Shown here: in pieces, positions 23,072 to 34,566 of the stretch
Layout of the letters: each line of letters opens with the position of its first letter
Numbering within the stretch: position 1 is the first letter of the stretch
Source of the DNA: Scytalidium lignicola
Lineage: Eukaryota > Ascomycota > Leotiomycetes
DNA length: 64,000 nt
Direction: 5' to 3'
NCBI GenBank assembly: GCA_002812745.2
Contig: NCSJ02000035.1
Span: 62,001 to 126,000 of the forward strand
The notes under the pieces: generated by a model
Told to the model about the DNA's origin: nothing
Databases searched by the model: none
What the model saw: only the letters and a program-made list of their open reading frames with translations
Program-made: the position numbers and the translations under genes

Positions 23072-23469
23072 ACCGGTATCGAAAATCAAGAGTGGACTTT
23101 TGGGCGGCGCCCGGTTGGTTGTAAAACGGATTCCTTAACTTAGTTCTCAGATGGGTCGCTAAGAGGATTGCATGGGAGCACACAGAAAGTACTATGAACG
23201 ATCATGACTTAGCCATAGCGTGAATTAAGAGTTTGTAGATTATCTTGATATTTTGTTCTTCTAACAGTTCCTCGCAGTGTATGTATTAGCCATAAGGGAC
23301 CAAATGCAATTAATAACCATAACTTCTTTAGCCGAGCAAAGGGGAATGAATACAGGGGTATCTACTCGCTTAATTATCTCTTTTGGGAAGATCGCGACTT
23401 GAAGTTCGGGTACGACAGATAATCCATAACTTGTCAGAGTATCTTGATCGAAGTTCGCAGACCGACATA
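23072..23469. other. Intergenic, Ubp15 3' region and p24 promoter
   Basis: 398 bp without a gene. The 5' leader of the p24 gene is probably within the last 100 bp. Confidence 0.4.
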
Positions 23470-24271
23470 ATGAAGTTCTCGTTCATCTCGTGCGGCCTGG
23501 TGGCCTCCCTCGCACCGATTGTATCAGCCACAGCCCTCACCTATAAGCTTGCGGCTAACGAGAAAGCCTGCTTCTTCACAAACGTTGAGCAACAAGGTGC
23601 TAAGGTGGCATTTTACTTTGCAGTATGTCATAATTACAGCAAGTCTGTTATGGCCAACTTAAAACTAATTGAAACATCTAGGTCCAAGCTGGAGGTTCTT
23701 TCGATGTAGACTATGAAGTTGTTGGGCCACAGGATAAAGTGATTCTCGACGGAGAAAAGGAGAGAGGCGGTGACTATGTCTTCACGGCAACGGAGACCGG
23801 AGAGTATAGATTTTGCTTCAACAATCAGATGAGCACATTCGCGGAAAAATTCGTCGATTTCGAAATAGCTGTAAGTTTTTGGATACATTCTAGAAATCAA
23901 ATGCTTACTTGCTCTTGGTAGGTTGAGAACGAGGAACGAGCCTCAATACCAGCCAAGCAAGGAACTACCCCTGAGCAGACATCTGCACTTGAAGAATCCA
24001 TCTTCAAGCTCTCGGGACAACTTTCTACAATCACCAGAAACCAGAAATACTTCCGAACAAGAGAGAACCGGAATTTCAGCACCGTTAGGAGTACGGAGAG
24101 GAGGATATTCAATTTCAGCATTATTGAGAGCTTAATGATGGTCTGCATGGCTGGGCTACAGGTGTTCATTGTTAGATTCTTTTTCCAGGTATGTAATGTT
24201 TATCTATGTCCCCTTTTACGAATGGAAGGACCTAACGAGCGTTGTAGGGCGCAAGGAAAGGTTACGTATGA
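23470..24271 (+). CDS. p24 family COPII/COPI cargo receptor (emp24/gp25L/Erp)
   Basis: Type I membrane protein cycling between ER and Golgi as a cargo adaptor. Exons 23470-23622, 23682-23870, 23922-24188 and 24248-24271 give 210 aa. The signal peptide is residues 1 to about 20 (MKFSFISCGLVASLAPIVSA). The GOLD domain holds the two conserved cysteines (EKACFFTNVEQQG and GEYRFCFNN). A coiled-coil stretch (ALEESIFKLSGQLSTITRN) follows, then ERRIFNFSIIESLMMVCMAG as the membrane span. The short cytosolic tail contains the di-phenylalanine COPII signal (RFFFQGARKGYV), split by the last intron so that the final exon is only 24 nt. Paralogue identity (Erp2/Erp3 versus Emp24) is not decided. Confidence 0.92.
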
Positions 24272-24697
24272 AAAGTATGAAAACGATTTTATTTGAGGGG
24301 TGTCAGGATAGTCATGCAAGGATAAGATTCAGCGCTTCTATGTATTATATCATATTCGTAGTCCAAAAATCAGTGGATAATATGAATCAATTAGATTCTA
24401 AGGAGACATCTTGATCATTGCAAATAGGTATTGCAAATTTATAGGAGATATGAAAAGGAGGTATTGCCATGAGAAACATAGTTCTCAAGGTAATTCATTA
24501 ATTATTGAGTCGCTCCCTTAAAATATAAGTTATCGACCTGTCGTGCCACAATTGTTAAAAGGCTCTGGGGTAATTGGAAGTATACGCACTAGTCCTAATA
24601 TGGTTAGCATAATCAATACCTAGAGCGATAATTAGACTTTCGATAGGCACTTCAAAATTGCCATGACCGCGCCAGTCCTCACCAACACAAGTTCAAT
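24272..24697. other. Intergenic, p24 3' region and PRP45 promoter
   Basis: 426 bp, AT-rich, with no ORF of note. Confidence 0.4.
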
Positions 24698-26548
24698 ATG
24701 GCATCCATTGCAGCATCTTTGACGCAGGCACTGCCGAAGCCGAAATATACGGGGGAAGAAGAAGAAATACCAATTCACGCGCAACAACGAGGCCCTCGAA
24801 TTGTTAGTGCAGGGGCGCTCGACGACTCGCAGATCGTGTTAAAGGTAAGCCACGCCCTGCTCTCGTGGTTTTAATATCTACTGACAAGAACTACAGAAAG
24901 CTGGACCTCCACCATACGGGAATCGGACCGGATGGCGACCGCGTGGACAGGAAGACTTTGGAGATGGCGGTGCTTTCCCCGAAGTCCCTGTGGCACAGTA
25001 CCCTCTTGATATGGGTCGCAAGTCTCAGTCCTCTAGTAACGCCCTAGCGATTCAAGTAGACGCTCAGGGAAAAGTAAAGTACGATGCTATTGCGCGACAG
25101 GGACACGTCGAAGGCAGGATAGTGCACGCTTCTTTCAAGGATCTCATACCTCTTCGACAACGGGCAGATGCTGGCGATGTCAGTCTAGATAGGCCCAGTG
25201 AGGAGGAAGTAGCCGCTACTACAGAGAGAACTAAGAACGCTCTTGCATCACTTGTTAGTGGAGCGGTAGCTGCACAGAAGCCTAAGAATGTTAATGTTGG
25301 GAATCGAAAAGAGCCAACGTTTGTCAGATATACTCCGGCAAACCAGATGGGGGACACCAGCAAGAAAAACGATCGAATTATGAAGATTGTAGAGCGGCAG
25401 AAAGATCCTATGGAGCCGCCAAAATTCAAGCATAAGAAGATACCCCGTGGTCCACCTAGTCCTCCTCCGCCAGTTATGCGCTCACCACCTCGAAAGTTAA
25501 CAGCAGAAGACCAAGAGGCATGGAAGATCCCGCCACCAGTTTCAAACTGGAAGAATCCAAAGGGTTACACTGTTCCACTAGACAAGAGATTGGCAGCAGA
25601 TGGGAGAGGGTTACAAGATGTCACGATCAACGATAAATTCGCACAGTTCGCCGAGGCACTATTTACGGCAGATAGGCATGCTAGAGAAGAAGTGAAGCAA
25701 AGAGCCTTGATGCAACAGAGGTTAGCAGAGAAAGAGAAAGCACAAAAGGAAGATCATCTTCGGATGCTGGCGCAAAAAGCTCGAGAGGAACGGGCTGCTG
25801 CTGGGTCAGGACGGCGTGGGTCGAGGACATCAAGATCTAGGTCAGGTAGTTATAGTTACTCTGAATCGGAAGGGTCCGAGAGCGACAGTTCAGAAGTGAG
25901 AGAGAGAGAGAAAATGCGGCAAGAGAGGCGGCGAGAAGAAGAGCGAAAACTACGGCAATCGCGAATGGGGACGGAAAGAAGAATACAAATGATGGCAAGA
26001 GAACAAAATCGCGATATCTCAGAAAAAGTTGCTCTCGGTCTTGCAAAACCCACGCAATCCGCGGAGACCATGTACGATTCGCGACTCTTCAACCGAACCA
26101 GTGGCTTTGATTCTGGATTCAATGAGGATCAGGTGTATGACAAGCCATTATTTGCTGCTCAAGATGCTCTGAGCAGTATTTACCGACCGAGGCACAATAT
26201 GGATGAAGACGAGGACGAAGAGGCTGCGGGAAGTGAGATGGCGAAGATTCAAAAGAATCAAAGATTTGGTGAAGTACTTGGAAAGGGGACTTTCAAGGGG
26301 TCTGCTGATGTTGAGGTAAGCAGTCAATATTCTACTTTTCTGTTCGTAAAAGAAACCGTGCTAATTGTGGCGCAAACTAGCCGCGTGAGGGGCCTGTGCA
26401 ATTCGAAAAGGATACGGGAGATGTCTTCAATGTGGATGAATTCCTGTCCAAGGTCGGCGAAGGGTCCGGAAAGCGCGAGTATGGCCTACAGGAAGATGAC
26501 TCGCGAGCTACCAAGCGGGCCAGGATGGAAGACGAGGACGATGAGTAG
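24698..26548 (+). CDS. PRP45: Pre-mRNA-processing protein PRP45 (SNW/SKIP domain)
   Basis: Core spliceosome component (NTC-related; human SNW1/SKIP), nuclear. Exons 24698-24844, 24897-26315 and 26381-26548 give 577 aa. The N-terminal PPPYGNRTGWRPR and FGDGGAFPEV lead into the SNW domain. This carries the conserved YDAIARQGH, SFKDLIPLRQRA, PTFVRYTPANQ, DPMEPPKFKHKKIPRGPPSPP and the signature SNWKNPKGYTVPLDKRLAAD. The middle is a highly charged helix (AREEVKQRALMQQRLAEKEK) with an RS-like patch (SRTSRSRSGSYSYSES). The C-terminus (VDEFLSKVGEG, KRARMEDEDDE) is on exon 3. All three junctions keep phase 0. Confidence 0.96.
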
Positions 26549-27692
26549 GAAACCAAGCAAGAAAGCATGCATGCATACATACATACAGGACGTGGTGTTT
26601 ACGGCGCTCTTTTCAAAAACATTACTTGGGATTTGGGGTGTACAGTACAATAACGTATGTGATAGTGAGATATAGCATCAACTACAGATTAGGGTTATGT
26701 TGTACTACGGCATGGCCNTTTTTTTTTGTCCAACTCGAATATACGAATTTTGTGAATGTTTCTCTGCTACAATGCCTGACATTGAGCAAATCAGTATCTT
26801 TTATTTTACCGTAGCACTGATTGAAACTAGGTAATTCCTAATTAATACTCCGATGATGTAGACGCACCGGGCGCGCAAAGAGAAAAGAAAACGTGATGCA
26901 AGTCAATCGAATACGCAAATACGAAACAGCCGCCTGAACACTGCTTTGCTATGCATAATCTGGTTTCGAATGATAATGCTAATGCCCATGATTGGTTGTG
27001 TATTACTGTATATCTTCCCATCCAACAACAGTCGCGAGCCATTCGGAAAAGATGGAAGAGCTGGACTTGTTTTAATGGAGTGAAGTGAGCATTGTGGAAC
27101 GACCAAGCAGAGACCAAGCACAGATACGAGGGACGAGAGACAAGAAAGGGAGAAAAGGGTACGTCAACGGGCCCACTTGTTGGACCCACGGGGCTGTGGA
27201 GCCAAGCAAATCTGCGGTTTCTGGCAGGCGCACGGACCCATCCTCGGCCTCGGGATTGGCTGCAGAAGCGTGAAAGCCGTGTTCCTGCAAAAAAGCTATT
27301 GTTAGCGACACTTATCACACTGCCCTAGAACCGTTTTCCCGCGCCTCCGTCATCTTACAACGCCCGTTTGAGAGTCAACAATGCAGCCCTGCAGCCATTT
27401 TCGATCGCAACAGCACGTGAACTGATTATCAAGAAGAGATATCCCCCGTACTCTAACCATTGTAATTCTCTCCACATCTACTCATCAACCCATCCATCAT
27501 CCATCATCCAATATCCATCGTTGCAACCTAGTCGCATTTCGCAATAGTCACTCGTTGAATTATCTACGCGCCTCTGTAGATCTGTAATCGCCTCGTCTTC
27601 AGCCTTTTACTGACTTCATTCGCTTGGTCGGAAAGGTGTCGAGGCAAAACGAAGAAAGTTGAAACAACCACCACACACAGAAAGAAGTCACC
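26549..27692. other. Intergenic, PRP45 3' region and long leader/promoter of the GH16 gene
   Basis: 1144 bp. There is an N at 26718 just before a T run, a CACGTG E-box near 27414, and a CATCCATCATCCATC micro-repeat around 27490-27520. The last 250 bp are C/T/A-rich and look like a 5' leader. A 158-codon minus-strand ORF (26842-27318) has no recognisable domain. Confidence 0.4.
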
Positions 27693-28962
27693 ATGTCGGA
27701 TTCCCCATTTCAGAGAAAAGAAGGTCAGCTGTATTCTAGTGACGTCCCATTCAACGACTATGGAAACCATTCATACGGACGAATGGGTGAGCAGCCATAT
27801 GCATCCGGTTCGGCTCCGTGGTGGGATGTACGGCAATGGAGCAAGAAGAGACTGGCGATCGCCGCCGGTGTGATTGTGATTATCATCGTGGTTATCATTG
27901 TTGCGGCCGTGGAGGCTACCAAGAAAAGCAAATACCCGGACTACTCGCCCTTGACCTACACTTTGAAGGATACATGTAAGTGGTTTCCTGGCTCTAATCA
28001 GGCACAATTGGATCTTTTCTCGTTTCGTTTCTTTTTTTTTNTTATGTAACCATTTGGGACTTAATACTCACTGAACTTCAAAACTAGATTCCGGCGCATC
28101 TTTCTTCGATAATTTCGACTATTTTACCGGCTACGATCCTACCGCTGGTTTCGTCCACTATGTCCCGCAACCCCAGGCAGCTCAACTCAATCTCACCTAC
28201 GCCTCCTCGACGTCGGCTGTTCTTAGAGTTGACACATCAGTAACCCAAGACTCAGTACCAAATGCTAGCACGGGTCGCTTCTCAGTCCGGGTCACATCCA
28301 AATCAACCTATGCATCCGGTCTTTTCGTCTTCGATGTCCTGCACACGCCCATTGGCTGCGGCACCTGGCCAGCACTCTGGCTCACCGACCCAAGCAATTG
28401 GCCAACAAACGGTGAGATCGATGTAATGGAAGCCGTGAATGTAGTTGGTTCCACCCAGAATCAAATGACGCTGCACACGAGTTCTGGATGTCAGATGGGT
28501 GTGAAGCGCAAGGAAACGGGGAAGAGCCTGACAACATCTTGCGTCAACAGTACTGATGGCGACTCGGGATGCGGAGTCCATGGTCCAACCAACTCCTTCG
28601 GTACTTCATTCAACGACAACGGCGGCGGCGTCGTTGCCATGGAACTTCGCAGCGCAGGAATTCGCATGTGGCAGTTCGCGAGGAATGCCATACCCACTGA
28701 TATCACATCTGGATCTCCAAACCCTGCTGGCTGGGGTGAGGCAACGGCCGACTTCCCGAGCACAGACTGTGACATCGGAACCCATTTCCGGAACCAGAGC
28801 ATTATTGCTAATATCGATCTTTGCGGTAGCTGGGCTGGTGACCCACAGTTTTATAATGCTACTTGCCCAGGGACTTGCACCAATCTCGTTGCCAACAATG
28901 CCTCGGCCTTCACTGATGCTTTCTGGGAATTCGGGTCGTTCAAGGTCTACGGAACAGCTTAG
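27693..28962 (+). CDS. Membrane-anchored GH16 endo-1,3(4)-beta-glucanase
   Basis: Glycoside hydrolase family 16, mixed-linkage (laminarin/lichenan-type) beta-glucanase. Exons 27693-27975 and 28088-28962 give 385 aa. The 112-nt intron contains an N at 28041. An N-terminal cytosolic segment of about 50 residues is followed by one strong hydrophobic helix (LAIAAGVIVIIIVVIIVAAVEA) flanked by KKR and KKSK. This predicts a type II membrane protein with the catalytic domain outside. The GH16 fold begins at SGASFFDNFDYFTGYDPTAG. The active site NGEIDVMEAVN supplies the ExDxxE nucleophile and acid/base, with GCGTWPALWLTDPSNWP just before it. Conserved cysteines in the C-terminal half suggest disulphides. 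Likely role in wall remodelling. Confidence 0.94.
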
Positions 28963-29813
28963 ATGCTTCTAGTTTCTGGCTTCTTATGAGTCTTCTCTCC
29001 TAGAAACATTGGTTCTCGGTTCTCCCTCTCTTTTTTCCCTAGGTTTTTCTTATTTCAATTATTATTCATGATGCCGATAGGAATGGGAACTCCTTGGACG
29101 CTTGGGTAGATGTGGGAAATTGGATTTGTTATGAAATGCGTCCATGATACGATGTAGGGGATATGGCTCGGCGGATTATTCTTTTGGACGGGAAAGGAGG
29201 GAAATTTCCTAATGGCTGAGTGCTAGGTCGGAGGCGGGTCAATCGGTCATGGACATGCTGGGAAGGGGATACTGAGTTTTCAAAATAACTGGTTATCAAG
29301 ACTGTTAGCAGGAATAATATAGATGAAGTTGAAACCATGGCCATGGCTTTGCTGCTTTAGATCGGTCTTATTAGGTAGTAAATAATCATAGATAGCCATT
29401 TATTTATCAGTCTGAAAGCTGAGAGTTCTAGATACATATCATACAAGCCAAAGGCCATAACCAATTCTATCGATTCCAGATGACAATTATACAATGAAGA
29501 TAATCTCCCAGCTATACAGGCAAAGAATATCCAAGCTCCCAAAAAATAACTCCAGGCCCAAAAACTCCCTTCGCTGATGCAGATACTAGACAGTTATTCT
29601 CCGTCCGGGTCTCCATCTAGCTTCCCACGTAGATCCCAAAGGATGGATCCAAGATCTCTGCCAATGATTCATAATACAAGTGTGCGTGGAAATACACACT
29701 CTCTCTCTCTCCGCCATCCGTCTCTTTTCGTACACTTCTTTTTTTCTATCATCATTCTAAACCCAAAAACATCACACACCGCACTAATAATAAAAGACCC
29801 CCACACCACATAA
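28963..29813. other. Intergenic, convergent 3' regions of GH16 and TIM22
   Basis: 851 bp without a gene. A CT-repeat (ACACTCTCTCTCTCTCC) lies near 29694-29712. Confidence 0.5.
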
Positions 29814-30574
29814 TTAATCACTCTCACTCGGCCTCCTCATATACGCATCAATCGCCGCACTAAACGCCGCGAACCCAGCGCACCCAACAGCAGCAGCCTG
29901 CGGACCCGCCGGTGCAGCCAGCACGCCGCCTGTAATGCACCCGGCAAGGATTCCATTTGTGAGGTCATTCTTTGCTCGGAAGCCTTCGATGCAGCACTCG
30001 GTGCCGGAAAAGATGGCGCCGACTTTCCCGAAGTTCTTAGCGCTGGAGAAGGAGCGCGTGCCCATGTCTTTGAAGCCGACTTTGAGCTGCTCGCGCAGGG
30101 GCAGCGTTTTCACGGCCTGGGCTGCTGGGGAGGTTGCTAGGGGTGTGTCGTATTGCATCTATGTGGGGGGAAGATGTTAGTTTGATTTTGAAGGAGAAGG
30201 GGAGGAGGGAGGGATGGGGTTTGGTGGGGATATATATATAAAGAGAGAGGTTTGCGATGGAGGTTGGGGGGAGGTGGAGGAGACGTACCGATGCCATGAA
30301 TAGACCGAATACCCCGCCGAGAGCGAATCCCATCACTCCTGATACTACCGTCTTTCCTGGACATGATTCCATAAGTGCTTGCATCTGAGCAGAAGAGAAG
30401 TTAGCTTTGTGATTCTCAGAGCCATTTTTTTCTTCAAATCGGTTATAATAGTAGGTTTGTGAGATTCGGCAGGGGAAGGAAGAAAGCTGTACTCACACTC
30501 CTTATGGCTGCCTGTGTCTGTGGGTCAACACCTCCTGCACCCTCCGCGTTTCCATTAAATAGTGGTCCGTTCAT
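29814..30574 (-). CDS. TIM22: Mitochondrial import inner membrane translocase subunit Tim22
   Basis: Channel subunit of the TIM22 carrier translocase of the inner membrane. Minus-strand exons 30574-30497, 30384-30289 and 30158-29814 give 172 aa, normal for the family. Donors are GTGAGT and GTACGT, and both downstream exons begin with an ATG codon in frame. Visible family features are [27 protein letters not shown] (first membrane helix), [20 protein letters not shown], the conserved [17 protein letters not shown] loop, and the glycine-rich helix [20 protein letters not shown]. The PRAT-type G/A-x-x-x-G spacing and the cysteines of the intramolecular disulphide are present. Confidence 0.96.
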
Positions 30575-30860
30575 GGTTACTACTGTACACGAGTAAAAGG
30601 GCGGTTTGTACTGCTGTCTTTGCACATGGAGAGCAAAGTTTCGACAGGGACGAGGTTGAGTAAAATTTCTGCCGCAACTTGCCGCCTTGGCGAGGCTGTA
30701 TCTACTTACATCTGTCTCTGATAGCCTCGTCCTTCCAAGCACATTAATATATGCGCAACTAAATGTTTCAATTAAATTAAATACTTAAACTATCACAATC
30801 TCACAAAGAATGAGTAGAAAACAAATTAAACAGGATCAAATATGACCCAAAGACTAATCA

Positions 30861-32307
30861 TTAGAGCTTCTCCTTCGGGCGATCCCCAAATTCCTTCCAA
30901 GCCTCTTCAAAGCCTACACTCCTCGCCCAATTGCTCCCAGTATCCTCCACGGAGTCAATAATCATATTTCCAATTTTCTCCCACGTAGGTCCGTGGATTT
31001 TACACCACTCCTCCTTGTCATACTTCGCAGACATCAATTCTCCATTCCTAACGGCTCTAGCGAACTTGATCGCATGGCCATCATCAGGGAATGAGAACAA
31101 CCGATGGAATATGCCCGACCATTCCGTCTCCTTATTATCAGACGGCCTAGGGTCGTAGTTCAAGATTTCATCTTCATAGAGAGGCGGAGATCGACGAGAA
31201 GGGTACATGATGAGATCAACTCGTCCCTTCCATTCTAAAAGACGGACCTTGGCGGCGGTTGGGATCCAGGGCTGGGCATTGAAACTCTGGAAGAAGATGG
31301 AGCATGTGACGCAGTGCATGAAGTAAAAATCGAATTTCACCTGCTTTGGGGGATGCTGTGCAGTTGCGGTAACGTAAATTGCTGCATCGATCATCTCCAC
31401 GGTTTTCCGCTCCAGCTCGGATTCTGAAACGGTCCATTGTGAGGCGTATTTGAGCGCCTCTTCGGGAGCTCGCTTTAAAATTCCGTCTCGAATCTTGTTG
31501 CCGTCATGCCATTCGGCTGCAGTTGATAGTTTCTTATCTGCGGCTATCTCCTTTATGAGTTGTAGAAGAGTCTTATTGCTAGGTTTGGAAAGGGACTTAG
31601 CAGCTTCTTCAGCCGGTAGAAGGGCATTTTTTATCCAGTCGTCGTGGACACATGCTTGTGCGAGAGCTTCGGCGACTATAGCTGGTTGCTGGAACTCAAT
31701 ACCAAATCCTAGATGTATTATAGGGTGGTAAAAACCTTGAGAAGTATGTAAGTTAAATGATAGCTCCCAGTGGGTTTCTAGGAATTGTATTACCAGCAAA
31801 CATTCTGATAAGAACCTCTTGTGCTATTTCACCCTGATCGAAGAGGTATTCATTAACTACATTCTGCCACCCCTTCTTCTCCATTTCATTTTGGAAGAAG
31901 ATCAAGAAATCTCGATAATACTTCTCATTTCCCAGATACTGCTTGAAATGCGAAGGATTTGACATATCTTGAATCACCCGCTCCTCAAGTAGCTGAGGCG
32001 GCCGCTGGTAGGATGCGTTATGAGCATACTGAGTCTCTAGAACGGAAGGAGGAGCTCCCAATCCATAGAGAGAAAGCAGCTGGTGCACAATGTGATTGTG
32101 GAATCCTTCATTATTGAAGAATATATGGTGTTGCTAAGATTATTAGATCAAAAGGGATGTTTAAATCACGTAGGAAATAATATAGAGTACTTCGTGATTT
32201 TTCTGGAGCAACTCCGAGACCTTACTAGCAGACAGGGCAGTCTGTGCGTTGTTCGTTACAACACCAGAGTCTTCAATAGTAAGGTGGATCTTAGATGGTG
32301 TAGCCAT
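30861..32307 (-). CDS. AflY/questin-oxidase-like protein (DUF4243 type)
   Basis: Resembles the fungal AflY/GedK (questin oxidase-like, Baeyer-Villiger-type) family known from aromatic polyketide pathways. Minus-strand exons 32307-32191, 32133-31794 and 31735-30861 give 443 aa, the usual family size. Donors GTACTC and GTAATA are weak, but the phases fit (NHE to QHHIFFNNEG; MFAG to FYHPIIHLGFG). Recognisable stretches are HHIFFNNEGFHNHIVHQLLSLYGLGAP, YQRPPQLLEERV, GFYHPIIHLGFGIEF, and VKFDFYFMHCVTCSIFF. No polyketide synthase lies in the window, so the substrate is unknown. A CRE TGACGTCA (32518-32525) and an E-box (32538-32543) lie 211-236 bp upstream. Confidence 0.82.
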
Positions 32308-32517
32308 ATTGATCTGTGAGTTCGCGGTTGTTGCTAACCAGTGCTGGGTATTTAGAGAGCTGCGACGACGTTCTTGCCACAACGACTTCTTCAAGATAGA
32401 TGAGGTTGGAACGGATCGAGAGGGGCACAACTTAAACATATAATTCAAATGCTGTATANTTTTTTTTATCTCTTAACAATACTCATCCTATATATATCAC
32501 ATACTTGAAACCTTTGG

Positions 32518-32543
32518 TGACGTCAAATTATCCCCGACACGTG
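32518..32543. promoter_or_regulatory. CRE (TGACGTCA) and E-box (CACGTG) pair
   Basis: A perfect 8-bp CRE at 32518-32525 and CACGTG at 32538-32543, 12 bp apart. The E-box sits in a longer dyad (GACAC-GTG-GTGTC). It lies about 210 bp upstream of the questin-oxidase-like start codon. Binding by bZIP and bHLH factors is inferred from the motifs only. Confidence 0.45.
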
Positions 32544-33564
32544 GTGTCTAGATTCCCCGCATTTACAAAATTTAATATCGAACCTTGTAACTCGTTACTT
32601 AAGCATATCTCTAATTTGCTCTTAGTGTGTCCTCTTATGATAAGAACTAATCGAGGGCTATGAGGAAACAGTTTCAAGATCGCCTGGGGTTCTCACCAAC
32701 TTGAATGGTCTCATGTCTCGGCATTAGAGGCTGGATGTCGTGAGCTAGAGCTAGAGCTTGATGGAACAAAGTTGCTATGACACTGTTCCCCAGATTCTTG
32801 AAGCTCGGCGCGTATTGCGCTTACCAACGTGAAAGAGCTCCGGGGCTCCAGAGTTCTGCCTACCCAGGTACTAATACTAGCTCGGTACCTATCAAAAGTA
32901 GTTTAAAATTCCTTGTGGATGCCCGCGGGTGGATTCCTGCACGTCATCGGGGGCAAGAGAAAAATCACGTGCGGCTGTTATTCCGCATGAAATTATATGC
33001 GCTGGCGAGCCAGATAACAGCAATTACTCAGGAATACTTCTGCTGCGGGGCTGGGCACGGTTTGCAACGTTAAGCCATAACAGTGAGTTACAGAGGATCC
33101 TCCGAAGTGCATTTGAGTTAACATAGCTGAATAGCTGTTTTAAGGGCAGCTAAAGCATTAATACTTGTCAAGAATTTGTGGTGCTCATCTACACGTAATT
33201 GTGGCTAGTCAGAAGGAAATTTTTAGGGTTGTGATACCACAATTAGATCAACAACTTAACTATCATAGTACGTAACGTTCATAACAGGACCGTACAGTGG
33301 AAGCTTGGCAATCCTTGACTGTCTATCATTCCCGTGATATTCCAACAATTCTTCTCTTCTTTCGCCGTTGTATGCTTGACCAGGGAGCGGCCTCGCGGAT
33401 CGATAAACTAACGCCATACTACACTATGTCTTGTATCGTATACGAGGTACAGCGGTTAAGTATTCATATAGCACTAGTAAGGGGAATGTAATAGCCTTGT
33501 CCATATTAAGCAGCAGTCCTCACGTCTTTTGACCTTAGACTACGCTAACAATTTGAGTGCTGAA

Positions 33565-33632
33565 AGTGCCCTGTAATTATGGTGACCTTCAGACTGTTAA
33601 TGCCTTGTAATACGCTATAATTATAAGGCACT
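33565..33632. mobile_element. 68-bp terminal-inverted-repeat element (MITE-like)
   Basis: It begins AGTGCCCTGTAATTAT and ends ATAATTATAAGGCACT. The 16-bp ends are inverted copies with two mismatches, both transitions. The 39-bp left segment recurs near 49857 with 9 differences, 8 of them transitions. No coding capacity and no clear target-site duplication. The end sequence is compatible with Tc1/pogo-type terminal repeats, but this is not proven. Confidence 0.5.
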
Positions 33633-34566
33633 TCCGGCCTGAAAAGCCTACAATGGACGGTTGTATACTTGGTGCCTTGGCAATTTGCCGCAGTTATAAG
33701 GCTACTGCCTAAGAATGATAAGAGGGTAGCACTTCTAGTGCTATGAATACTTAGCTGCTGTACATAAGTACTTCCATAAGGAAATCCAGACCGTGAAGGC
33801 CGCCCTGATTATTGGTTTATATTTAATACATATCTTGGCAACCTCGGGGATCCGTTTCCTTCGAGACTCTTCCCAAAACCATCCGAATTCGATTGTGAGA
33901 TGCCAACCCCTGATCACAAATAGCTTGGATAGCCACATCTATATATTGTAATGAGTATTGTGAGTGGCTGCTTACAGAAAGTAAGGGATGCAATCCTCAA
34001 AAGCCTTCTTGCGACGAGGATGTTGACTCATATTGCCAAGCTCTGAAGGTAGCTGTTACATTGAACTGCATGTGAAGTCAGCCTACCTGCATTTGAGAAT
34101 CCTTGGAGGTTTATTCTATCTGTCTATAGCCGTGCTGTCTAGATTTATGTCCTGAGGGTCTGTTATTGTGTTGTGTCTGGTGGGCTGGACTAGGTTATTA
34201 TCTCGAATTTGAAGTCTTCAGGGCATTCTACCATAAGTCACGCGTCGTGATTGGTTGTTCCCTCCGGGAGATCTAGAATTGGATGACCCGAGGTCGTGCA
34301 ACTACTGCATTCGACCGTGGAGGAATCCTCATGAGGGGCAGTTTACCTGGACTTTGATTATTCATCACTGTATTCGAAATGCAATCGTTGAAGCTCTCAA
34401 GTATTCACAGGTAAACTCATGAATCACAAATGAGCAATAGGTGAATAGAAATTACTAGTGGACTAAGTATATCCTTCTAAATAATATGGAAGTCAAAGAC
34501 TAACTGGAAGACTTAGAGAAAAATTGCGGCTATAGTGAATTGAATCATCAACCCGGATAATCTCGA

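Larger units (their letters stand above)
32308..34566. other. Gene-poor AT-rich stretch with transposon-like debris
   Basis: 2.26 kb between the questin-oxidase-like gene and the crotonase gene. No ORF here shows convincing coding character; those at 32777-33073 and 33297-33491 are short and unrecognised. It contains the upstream regulatory pair at 32518-32543, an N at 32459 before a T run, a small terminal-inverted-repeat element (33565-33632), and scattered partial copies of its end motif (e.g. TTATAAGGC near 33692). Confidence 0.5.

Noticed and set aside
26842..27318. 158-codon minus-strand ORF upstream of the GH16 gene
   Set aside because: No recognisable domain, several overlapping frames of similar length, lies in the leader/promoter region.
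32777..33126. Short ORFs in the gene-poor gap as a transposase relic
   Set aside because: No DDE or other transposase motif could be recognised in the translations.
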